The notes beneath the pieces were generated by a model. That model ran no database searches, was not told where the DNA came from, and was given only the letters and a program-made list of their open reading frames with translations. 64,000 nucleotides of DNA, from assembly GCF_022346605.1 (NCBI RefSeq), contig NZ_JAKRNT010000005.1, positions 62,001 through 126,000 on the forward strand. Direction: 5' to 3'. Positions 1 through 8,200 of the stretch are shown one piece after another (positions within the stretch are counted from its first letter, which is position 1; every line of letters begins with the position of its first letter). The translations under genes and the position numbers were made by a program. Source of the stretch: Sporosarcina sp. ACRSL (lineage in GTDB: Bacteria; Bacillota; Bacilli; Bacillales_A; Planococcaceae).

Positions 1-1
1 G

Positions 2-145
2 AGGCTCGCCCAGTTACATGTTATGGACATCCTTTTCATGTCAGTCGCTTCCAAGCAATTCGATACGACGATCACCTATTTGGATGCCACGCGCGATGCA
101 ATCGAAGAGATACAGAACGAAACATTCAAAAAATGGAAGAGATAA
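2..145 (+). CDS. C-terminal end of a MurR/RpiR-family (SIS domain) regulator, partial
   Basis: An open frame enters from the left edge and stops with TAA at 143-145, giving 47 codons. The peptide contains AQLHVMDILFMSV followed by a helix rich in D, T and E, which resembles the last helices of the SIS domain in RpiR/MurR-type sugar-phosphate regulators (recognition from memory of the family). The gene ends 17 bases before the nagA start, so it is probably the first gene of an amino-sugar operon and may sense a sugar phosphate such as GlcNAc-6-P or MurNAc-6-P. The DNA-binding half is outside the window, so the family call is moderate. Confidence 0.6.
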   Translation, partial: RLAQLHVMDILFMSVASKQFDTTITYLDATRDAIEEIQNETFKKWKR

Positions 146-162
146 TTCGGGAGGTGACTGCG

Positions 163-1332
163 TTGACTTCGTTGCTTATTCATAACATCCAAATCGCCAT
201 GCCAGACGGAAGTGTGATGGACGGCGAGATAGTCGTGGAAAACGGGAGGATTGTAAATGTATCCAATGAGTCGATCAAGGGATTCAATGGACAGCGATGG
301 GACGGTCAAGGCTGTCTGACTCTTCCCGGATTCATCGATATCCATATCCATGGAGCGGCTGGCGCCGATTTCATGGATGGAACTGTTGAGTCATTTGAAA
401 CGATTGCAAATGCATTGCCGAAGGAAGGAACGACTTCATTCCTCGCGACGACGTTGACACAATCGGAAGATGAAATCTCTAAAACTGTTAACGTAGGCAA
501 AAGGTTCATGGAGCAAACGATAAACGGTGCCGAAATGCTCGGTTTTCATTTGGAAGGTCCGTTTATTCATCCAAAACAAGCAGGTGCGCAGCCTGTCGAA
601 TATATCCGGAAGCCGTCTTTTGCACTTTTGGAAAGATGGTTTGGCGAAGCGCTCGACAGTTTGAAAGTCGTGACACTCGCTCCGGAATGCGATGAAGGAC
701 TGGAAGTGACCCGGCGGCTCGTAGAACGCAATGTTCTCGTTTCCGCAGGTCATACGAAGGCGACTTTCGAAGATATGAGCAATGCTACAGAAGTGGGACT
801 GTCACATCTGACCCATTTCGGAAACGCGATGAGCGGATTGCATCACAGAGAAATCGGAGTCGTTGGTGCCGGATTTTTGCTGAAGCAGCTTCATTGTGAA
901 GTGATTGCAGATGGTATCCATTTATCAGAGGACATGCTGCAGCTTATGTATAAAAAAATAGGACCTGAGCGGATCATCCTTATTACGGATTCGATGCGGG
1001 CTAAAGGATTGCTTGACGGATCATATACGTTGGCGGGACAGGATGTGAATGTGACCGGGGCAAAGGCGACGTTGGCAGATGGGACGTTGGCCGGCAGCGT
1101 CTTGAAAATGAATGAAGCCGTCCAGACGATGCGGAACGCTGGTGCTGATCTTCCTCACTTGATGAGCATGTCATCCTCTAATGCTGCAAAACGATTAGGC
1201 GTGTTTGATCGAAAAGGAAGCATCGAAGTCGGAAAAGATGCTGATCTCGTCTTATTGAATGACGATTTCCAAGTTCGTGCGACGATTTGCAGAGGGATGG
1301 TGGGCTATTCCCGTGATGGAAGTTCTAAGTAA
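163..1332 (+). CDS. nagA: N-acetylglucosamine-6-phosphate deacetylase
   Basis: Cytosolic amidohydrolase converting GlcNAc-6-P to glucosamine-6-P and acetate in amino-sugar catabolism and wall recycling. The frame is open from ATG 133, but TTG 163 is preferred: GGGAGGTG at 149-156 lies 6 bases before it, giving 389 residues, usual for NagA. Family motifs in order are HIHGAAG (metal-binding HxH, near residue 62), HLEGPFIHP (metal-ligand Glu, near 130), SAGHTKA and LTHFGNAMSGLHHRE (His ligands and substrate loop), and LITDSMRAKG (catalytic Asp, near 275). It follows an RpiR-type regulator and precedes an ABC ATPase, consistent with amino-sugar uptake and use. No nagB is in view; it may lie to the left of the window. 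Confidence 0.95.
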   Translation: MTSLLIHNIQIAMPDGSVMDGEIVVENGRIVNVSNESIKGFNGQRWDGQGCLTLPGFIDIHIHGAAGADFMDGTVESFETIANALPKEGTTSFLATTLTQSEDEISKTVNVGKRFMEQTINGAEMLGFHLEGPFIHPKQAGAQPVEYIRKPSFALLERWFGEALDSLKVVTLAPECDEGLEVTRRLVERNVLVSAGHTKATFEDMSNATEVGLSHLTHFGNAMSGLHHREIGVVGAGFLLKQLHCEVIADGIHLSEDMLQLMYKKIGPERIILITDSMRAKGLLDGSYTLAGQDVNVTGAKATLADGTLAGSVLKMNEAVQTMRNAGADLPHLMSMSSSNAAKRLGVFDRKGSIEVGKDADLVLLNDDFQVRATICRGMVGYSRDGSSK

Positions 1333-1349
1333 TTGAGGGGGGATATTCA

Positions 1350-2447
1350 ATGGCAGAGCTGAAATTGACTAATTTGACGAAGGAATATGACAAAGGAGTC
1401 GTTGCCGTCAAAGATTTCAATTTGGATATAAAAGATAAGGAGTTCATTGTGTTCGTCGGTCCTTCAGGTTGCGGCAAATCAACGACGCTCCGAATGATTG
1501 CGGGACTTGAAGACATTACGGATGGCGATTTTGAAATTGACGGCAAGCGGATGAATGACGTTCCACCAAAAAATCGGGATATTGCAATGGTCTTCCAAAA
1601 CTATGCGCTCTATCCGCATATGACCGTCTACGAAAATATGGCGTTCAGTTTGAAGCTTCGTAAAGTGAAGAAGAAGGAGATTGAAGCGAAAGTCCAGGAA
1701 GCCGCTAAAATATTAGGGTTGGAGGAGTATTTGGATCGTAAGCCGAAAGCGTTGTCGGGCGGACAGCGCCAACGTGTAGCGTTAGGCCGTGCGATTGTAA
1801 GGGATGCGAAGATCTTCCTCATGGATGAACCGCTCTCCAATTTGGACGCAAAGCTCCGGGTGCAAATGCGCGCCGAAATCCAAAAATTGCATAGACGTCT
1901 TCAAACGACGACAATCTACGTGACCCACGACCAGACGGAAGCGATGACGATGGCGACACGACTTGTCGTCATGAAAGATGGATACATCCAGCAAGTCGGT
2001 ACGCCGAAAGAAGTATATGATTATCCTCGAAATGTCTTTGTCGGCGGCTTCATCGGATCACCAGCCATGAACTTCTTCAAAGGGCATATGACGGAAGAAG
2101 GCTTTATGATAGGAGATACTAAGGTTTTTGTTCCTGTGGGAAAACGCGAAATGCTTGAAGGGAAAGGGTATGCTAGGAAGGAATTGATCTTGGGCGTCCG
2201 TCCAGAAGATATTTATACGAAAGCTTCCGATATCGAATCTAATGGACAGGCGACATTCCAGGCAACGATCGAAGTGGCGGAGCTGATGGGGGCTGAAACA
2301 TATTTGTACGCCACGCTGAACGGCTCCGACTTCATCGCAAGAATCGATTCGGACACGTCAATCCGTCCGTCAGATACCATTCCGCTCGCGTTTGACATGG
2401 AAAAGGCGCATTTCTTCGATGCTGAAACGGAAGAACGTATTTATTAA
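1350..2447 (+). CDS. msmX: ABC sugar transporter ATP-binding protein, MsmX/UgpC type
   Basis: Energises carbohydrate import; in Bacillus, MsmX serves several sugar permeases encoded elsewhere. The protein has 365 residues. Visible motifs are Walker A GPSGCGKST (near residue 37), the Q-loop VFQNYALYPHM, the signature LSGGQRQR (near 135), Walker B IFLMDEPLSNLD and the H-loop YVTHDQ. A C-terminal MOBE/TOBE-type region (about 240-365, with LGVRPEDI) is characteristic of the MalK/UgpC/MsmX group. It starts 17 bases after nagA behind a GAGGGGGGA site, so it is cotranscribed with nagA. No permease or binding-protein gene is adjacent, which fits a shared ATPase. The gene name is by similarity. Confidence 0.88.
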   Translation: MAELKLTNLTKEYDKGVVAVKDFNLDIKDKEFIVFVGPSGCGKSTTLRMIAGLEDITDGDFEIDGKRMNDVPPKNRDIAMVFQNYALYPHMTVYENMAFSLKLRKVKKKEIEAKVQEAAKILGLEEYLDRKPKALSGGQRQRVALGRAIVRDAKIFLMDEPLSNLDAKLRVQMRAEIQKLHRRLQTTTIYVTHDQTEAMTMATRLVVMKDGYIQQVGTPKEVYDYPRNVFVGGFIGSPAMNFFKGHMTEEGFMIGDTKVFVPVGKREMLEGKGYARKELILGVRPEDIYTKASDIESNGQATFQATIEVAELMGAETYLYATLNGSDFIARIDSDTSIRPSDTIPLAFDMEKAHFFDAETEERIY

Positions 2448-2458
2448 GTGAATTGGAA

Positions 2459-2490
2459 AAGGGCTGCTCTCATTTAGAGAAGCAGCCCTT
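2459..2490. terminator. Bidirectional hairpin after the nagA-msmX operon
   Basis: AAGGGCTGCT (2459-2468) pairs with AGCAGCCCTT (2481-2490) around a 12-base loop. On the plus strand the stem is followed by ATTATAGTAACTTTTATT. On the minus strand it is followed by TTCC rather than a clean T-run, so its use as an end for the RNA at 2491-2728 is plausible but weaker. Confidence 0.7.
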
Positions 2491-2728
2491 ATTATAGTAA
2501 CTTTTATTGTTGAAGTTTTATGTGATCGAAAGCTCCGGTAAGCCGGACTTTATTAAAAAATGATCAATGCCGCGGTATTGTTCCACTGGATGTCTTCTAT
2601 CCTTAAGCAACGCAAGCCCTACCAACTCTTGCGTCCTTGCGACCCTTTAGCCGCGCCAGTGTGAATAAGTGTCCTCAAAAACAGTACGTAGAATGCCATG
2701 TCAAGTTAAAAGTTACTATGGCGTTAAC
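2459..2728 (-). ncRNA. Candidate structured RNA of unknown class, minus strand
   Basis: No convincing gene lies here. A near-consensus sigma-A promoter (2735-2763, minus) would start an RNA near 2728 that could end at the hairpin 2459-2490, about 270 nt. The two ends pair: TAAAAGTTACTA (2707-2718) with TAGTAACTTTTA (2495-2506) is a perfect 12-bp long-range helix. Inside are CCACTGG/CCAGTG (2583-2589 with 2655-2660), ACGCAAG/CTTGCGT (2610-2616 with 2628-2634), TCCGG-TAAG-CCGGA (2534-2547) and GGAT/ATCC. A closed long-range stem enclosing several hairpins is typical of a structured RNA. I could not match it to 6S, SRP, RNase P, tmRNA, T-box or c-di-GMP aptamer signatures. Confidence 0.5.
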
Positions 2729-2734
2729 TCAACT

Positions 2735-2763
2735 ATTATAGCATAGGTGAAGATAAATGGCAA
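2735..2763 (-). promoter_or_regulatory. Sigma-A promoter reading leftward into 2459-2728
   Basis: Read on the minus strand, TTGCCA (2763-2758) and a perfect TATAAT (2740-2735) are separated by exactly 17 bases. No gene lies in that direction before the msmX 3' end, so the promoter points to a non-coding RNA. Confidence 0.6.
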
Positions 2764-3004
2764 GACCGAATGTTTCAAATGTCCTTTCGAACGATGCATG
2801 CGTGTTTTCGTTGGTAAACTGCATATTTCCCGGGGAATATACATTTTTCGACAAGCTGTCGTGTGCTAATGAACAATTGGAGAAAATATCTTTAATTAAC
2901 AAAATATAATGTTTTTATGCTGTGATAAACAAATAGAAGTATAAAAAACCAACAAGCAAGCCAGTTAGCGCGATATAATTGTCATAGTTTCTATATCTTT
3001 CTTG

Positions 3005-3034
3005 TTGTTTAACAGGCTCTAAATATTATATAAT
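3005..3034 (+). promoter_or_regulatory. Probable sigma-A promoter of the FtsH-like gene
   Basis: TTGTTT (3005-3010) and TATAAT (3029-3034) are separated by 18 bases, about 30 bases upstream of the start region. The rest of 2764-3004 is AT-rich, with a small palindrome TTCCCGGGGAA near 2828; nothing else is recognised there. Confidence 0.5.
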
Positions 3035-3067
3035 AATAGCATCTTTCTTAAGGGAGTTGGGGATGGC

Positions 3068-4807
3068 TTGAAGCCTAATTCAAAATTTGCAACGAAGATT
3101 GTCGTCCTTGTCGTTTTGGTCATTGGAATTGCTACAAGTGTCGGGTTGGTTCTCTCGGGTGCAAATAAAGGAATGAATGTGACGTTTTCGGAATTTGAGA
3201 AGACGATCCAGGCTCAAGAAGGTCAGCAACTATCTTTGAAGGAGAAAGCTGATGGCACATTGCATCTCGAGACGAATGATGGACTGTATGTAACACAAGT
3301 CCGTCCACAAAGCCAGCTCGCAGAACAACTAGTTGAAAAATACAACCTTTCATATACATTTGCCGATGCGAGCCAATATAGTGGTCTGATCATCGGTGGT
3401 TTGATTCTCGCATCGTTTTTGACTTTGGTCATTCTTCATAAAAAAGGGAAGCTTGGGGTCGGCGTGTCTTCGATGAAAAACGGAGCATCGAAATCGACTC
3501 CACTTCCTGACATTACGCTTAATGACATTGGTGGACTTCCGGAAGAGATGAAGGAAGAGATCCATCAGACATTGTCGATTATTAAAGATCCGAAACGGGC
3601 AACACAAGTCGGAATTCGGGCACCAAAAGGGATTCTTCTATATGGGCCTCCAGGAACCGGGAAGACATTGCTCGCACAGGCGATTGCTCGTGAAATTGGT
3701 GCAACGTTCTATTCGTCAAGCGGATCCGCCTTTACGGAATTATTTGTCGGCGTCGGTGCTTCACGTGTGCGGACATTATTCCAAAATGCCCGAAAATCTA
3801 GACCGGCTGTCATCTTTATCGATGAAGTCGATGCGCTAGCAGGCAAGCGAAAAGAGCATGGCGGTGAAGAGTCCGAGAAGACATTAACGGAGCTGCTCGT
3901 TCAACTGGACGGCGGCAACGATAATGACGGGATTCTTTTCATCGCAGCAACAAACAGGAAGGATATGCTCGATGACGCGTTCCTTCGTCCCGGACGTATT
4001 GATTATACGTTTAATGTTCCGCTTCCTGATACGCATGGACGTCGTGAAATTATCGACATTCATACGAAAGGCCGCCTTCTTGCGGATGAAGTGTATGCTT
4101 CATTGGATGTATTGGCAGAAAGCACATCTGGATTTTCCGGCGCGGAGCTTAGCTCTTTATTTGAAACAGCTAGCAAGCGGGCAATTCGTGATGGCCGTGA
4201 AGAAATTGGAAAAGGAGACCTCGATTTCGCAATCGACCGGACAATCCTTGGCAGCACTTCACGTACGTTGAATGATCCTGATACGAAAAGAAGGGTCGCG
4301 ATTCATGAAGCTGGCCACGCATTAGTCGCAGCGATCACAAAACCGGGATCCGTCAGAAAAGCGACGATCATTCCACGTGGACAAGCGCTCGGATACGTAG
4401 CGCCGATTCAGAAAGAACTCCATCTACAGACAGCAAGTGAGCTACTCGACCAAGTGAGCATGATTCTTGCAGGAGGCGTCGCGGAGCGGTTGTACCTCGG
4501 CGAGCACAGTATCGGCGTCAGCGGTGATGTACAGCAGGCGAAGGATATCATCGAACGGATGGTCGACACAGGTTTGCTTCAAGATGGATTTACACTGACG
4601 TTCAATAAAGGTGAAAAAGAATTAAAAATGCAAGCAATTTTTAATGTGGCATTACAGAAAACCGAAGAACTAATTCAGGAAAATGCCTCGCAATTTGAGG
4701 AATTGGTCAATGTGTTATTCCAAAAAGAAACTTTGGATGGCACTGAAGTTCAGGAAATCGTTGACCGCAAAGAGACGAAAGTCGAAGAGATAGTAGTTAT
4801 TGTTTAA
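3068..4807 (+). CDS. FtsH-like membrane AAA+ zinc metalloprotease (shorter paralogue)
   Basis: ATP-driven membrane protease, probably degrading membrane or regulatory proteins. There are 579 residues, against about 640-670 for housekeeping FtsH. Topology is FtsH-like: TM at about 10-32, a short extracytoplasmic stretch, TM at about 104-125, then the AAA+ domain. Motifs are Walker A GPPGTGKT (near 198), Walker B VIFIDEVDA, second region of homology ATNRKDMLDDAFLRPGR, zinc motif HEAGH (near 414) and the third ligand Asp in SGDVQQAKD (near 490), so it should be catalytically competent. The start is TTG 3068 after AAGGGAG; ATG 3063 is followed at once by a stop. It stands alone with its own promoter and terminator and may be an accessory rather than the main FtsH. 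Confidence 0.85.
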   Translation: MKPNSKFATKIVVLVVLVIGIATSVGLVLSGANKGMNVTFSEFEKTIQAQEGQQLSLKEKADGTLHLETNDGLYVTQVRPQSQLAEQLVEKYNLSYTFADASQYSGLIIGGLILASFLTLVILHKKGKLGVGVSSMKNGASKSTPLPDITLNDIGGLPEEMKEEIHQTLSIIKDPKRATQVGIRAPKGILLYGPPGTGKTLLAQAIAREIGATFYSSSGSAFTELFVGVGASRVRTLFQNARKSRPAVIFIDEVDALAGKRKEHGGEESEKTLTELLVQLDGGNDNDGILFIAATNRKDMLDDAFLRPGRIDYTFNVPLPDTHGRREIIDIHTKGRLLADEVYASLDVLAESTSGFSGAELSSLFETASKRAIRDGREEIGKGDLDFAIDRTILGSTSRTLNDPDTKRRVAIHEAGHALVAAITKPGSVRKATIIPRGQALGYVAPIQKELHLQTASELLDQVSMILAGGVAERLYLGEHSIGVSGDVQQAKDIIERMVDTGLLQDGFTLTFNKGEKELKMQAIFNVALQKTEELIQENASQFEELVNVLFQKETLDGTEVQEIVDRKETKVEEIVVIV

Positions 4808-4814
4808 TGGAAAC

Positions 4815-4848
4815 ACTCCTTAGTCCAATTGGGCTAGGGAGTTTTTTT
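4815..4848 (+). terminator. Rho-independent terminator of the FtsH-like gene
   Basis: ACTCCTTAGTCC pairs with GGGCTAGGGAGT across an AATT loop and is followed by TTTTTTT, 8 bases after the stop codon. Confidence 0.9.
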
Positions 4849-4868
4849 GTGGGATGAAAAATCTTTGC

Positions 4869-5047
4869 GCAACACAATAAAGTAAGGCCGCAACACAATG
4901 AAAGTGCGGCGTAACAAAATCAAAGTCTGTCGCAACACAATGAACTAGGCGTAACACAATCAAAGTAGGTTGTAACACAAACAAACTCCGTTGCTACACA
5001 ATCAAGCTGCCATGCAACACAATCAACGCACTTCGCAACACAACCAA
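4869..5047 (+). repeat. Nine-copy array of GYAACACAATNAA with 21-bp period
   Basis: The motif GYAACACAATNAA starts at 4869, 4890, 4911, 4932, 4951, 4972, 4993, 5014 and 5035. Seven intervals are exactly 21 bp and one is 19. The roughly 8 bases between copies are not conserved. The array lies in the 461-base gap between a terminated gene and the secreted nuclease gene. The remaining 5048-5268 shows only the nuclease RBS (GGAAGGAG, 5252-5259) and no promoter I would defend. The array is too short-unit for CRISPR and carries no coding signal; a function is unknown. Confidence 0.85.
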
Positions 5048-5268
5048 TCACTATAACTATTCTCATGCATCCTTTCTGAAAAAACGTGTCGAAAGTTTGA
5101 TGGAAAAGTCGGAAAATATTACAAAAAGTCGCATAGCCACGCCGTGGGAGCAATGCTACGATAGGTATGAAATCTAGCAATCTACTAATTTAATTTAGAA
5201 AGGGAGCGGTTCTCGGACAATCTTCACGCAGTTCACCTTAATTTCATTAATGGAAGGAGATTGGTTTC

Positions 5269-8200
5269 ATGCGGAGTAAGAGATGGAAGAAGCGCTTGAA
5301 CGGTTTTCTGGCGGCTGGATTAGCTGTAACAATGGTAATACCATCAATCCCTGCAGTGGCAAAAGCTGAGGCAGTTGCATCGGATCTATTCATTTCCGAG
5401 TATGTGGAGGGTAGCAGTTTCAATAAGGCTATCGAGTTATACAATGGAACGGGACAAGCTGTCAATCTAAGTAACTACAAGTTGGAGTTGTATTCTAACG
5501 GTGCATCAACTGCTTCTCAGACACTGTCATTATCGGGGACGCTGAATAACGGCGAGACGTATGTTTTGTATCATAAGGATGCCGTAGATGCAATAAAGAA
5601 TAAAGGTAATCTCGAGAATACTACTGTCATTAACTTTAACGGCGATGATGCTCTCGTCCTCAAAAACAATGGAGTCGTCATCGATTCATTTGGACAAGTC
5701 GGAGCCCGCATCAATTGGGGGGAAAATGTAACGCTTGTCCGGAAGGCTTCGGTTACGACTGGTGATTCAAATCCGGGTGATGCATTTAACCGTGACCTTG
5801 AATGGAATCTCCACCCGCAGGACACATTCACTTATTTAGGTTCGCATGAGATGGATGGAACTCCTGGCGATCCCGAAGATCCCGAAGATCCAAGTAATAT
5901 TGTACCGATAGGCGAGGCACGCACAAAGGCACTTGGGGAAACCGTGACAATCAAAGGAACTATTGCCGCTAAATTGAAAAATACGATTTCCGTACAGGAC
6001 GGAACAGGCGGAATTGCTGTTCGGCCAACTAGCTTGAATGTCCAGATCGGCGATGAGGTCACATTGACCGGTAAACTCGCTGAATTCCGAGGATTATTGC
6101 AGTTGGATGGTGCCACAATCGTTGAAGTGACGGAAGGTGTAGGTGCTCCGGAACCTGTCGTCATTACCGGCTCGGAAGTTGGTGAGGAGTTGGAATCGCA
6201 GCTCGTCACTGTTCATAACACGATCTTAACAGATGTATCAACGGGCAGTGGCTGGGCGAATTATTTGGCGAATGATGGAACTGGTGATTTCATCGTCCGT
6301 GATGAGTTAGCATCCTTAGGTCTCTCAGTTGGGACAGCTTATGATTCGATCACCGGAATTGTCCAGCAGTTCGAAAACGATTATCAGATCATTCCTCGTT
6401 CCACGGTGGATATTATCGTTGACAGTTCTGTCATCCAGCCGGTCGTGGCGAGTCCAGGTAGTGGCACGTTCGTAGGCAATGTGCAAGTTTCATTGACGAC
6501 GAGTACGCCTGGAGCGGAAATCTTCTATACATTGGACGAAACAGATCCGATTGATAATGGGTCAACATATGCATCGCCAATTAATATCAACGAAGACACG
6601 ACAGTGAAAGCGGTCGTGAAAACGAATGACGGCCGTTTCGGCGAAACAAGTACGTTCACCTATACAATTACAGAAAGTCTACAAATCCATGACATCCAAG
6701 GGGAAGGCCATACATCTCCTTTTGACGGTCAAGTGGTTGAAGGTGTTGAAGGGATTGTTACGTATAAATATGAACTGAACGGTTCGACTTATTACCATAT
6801 CCAAACACCTGACGACAAGCGTGATGGCAATTTGAACACGTCCGAAGCAATCGTCCTTTACAGTGGGAGAGATGCTTGGAACCTTTCTGTAGGCGACCTT
6901 GTTTCCGTCACAGGAACGGTGAGCGAGTATGCAATCGATGGGTTTGCGGATCGACAGGAATCAGACTTGAAGACGACGCAAATCAATGTCCGCGACGACC
7001 GTGGTGGAAATGTGCAAGTCCTTGAGCGCAACGTTCCGCTTCCAACACCATTCATCATTGATGAAACGAATCTCCCGAAACATGAAATCGCGAGTCCTAA
7101 TTTTGCTGAATTTGATCCAACAAGATATGCGGCCGATTTCTGGGAGAGCCGTGAAGCGATGCTCGTACAGGTAGGCAATGTGAAGGCTGTAGCACCTCAG
7201 GAGCATGGCGACTTAATAACGGTTTTTGAAAATACAAAAACAGAAACGATTCATGGAGGACTTCTTTTGAAAGAAGACGACCTTAATGCGGAGCGTGTTC
7301 AATTCCGTCTGGAACCTAACGGGCCGGCACGTGATTTTGAAGTCGCGACAGGCGACCGATTTACGGGTCCGATTACGGGAGTTGTCGGTTATTCATTCCA
7401 AAACTACAAGGTTTACACGTCTTTAAGTGATATGCAACAGGCACATTCAAAAGGCAGTTCAGTACCTGAGAAGACGACGATTGTAAAGGATGCAGACAAG
7501 CTTACAATTGCTTCTTATAACTTGGAAAACTTCTCGAACAATACAAGTTCAACATCAAATGACAAAGCGAAAAAGTTAGCTAGGGCATTCGTACAAGATA
7601 TGCAAAATCCTGATATCGTCGGCGTGACAGAAGTACAAGATAATAATGGTCCGAATGCAGGCGATTCCCGTGCGAATGAAAGTTATGAAAGACTTATCCA
7701 AGCGATAGTAGATGCGGGCGGAGTCCAGTACGAATATGTCAACATCGACCCAGTGAACAATGCGGATGGGGGACAGCCGAATGCCAATATTCGTGTCGGG
7801 TTCCTATACAATCCTGATCGAGTAACACTGATGGAAGGCATTCCGCATGGGGATGCGACGACAGCAGTCGGCTACGAAAATGGCAAGCTGACGCACAATC
7901 CAGGACGCATTGCTCCAAATGATCCGGCGTTCAATAGCAGCCGGAAGCCATTAGCGGCACAATTTGATTTCCAAGGCGAATCGGTAATTGTAATTGTAAA
8001 CCATTGGAATTCAAAAACTGGAGATACACCGTTATTCGGCTCAAAACAGCCTCCGGTCTATGGAAGTGAAGTGCAACGGAAACAGATTGCACAGCTCGTT
8101 TATAATTTCATTTCTGAAATTAAAACAGAAAACCCGGATGCGAATATCGTCTCAGTCGGAGACTTCAATGACTTCCAATTTGCAGAGGCATTGAAAATCC

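Noticed and set aside
2459..2728. T-box, 6S RNA, SRP RNA or c-di-GMP riboswitch
   Set aside because: Fragments look suggestive (TACCGCGG, GGACGCAA), but the full signatures are absent and no regulated gene lies downstream on the minus strand.
4920..5180. Cys/Val repeat peptide on the minus strand
   Set aside because: A by-product of the 21-bp phased array (21 is a multiple of 3); no RBS or promoter, and copies vary without coding constraint.
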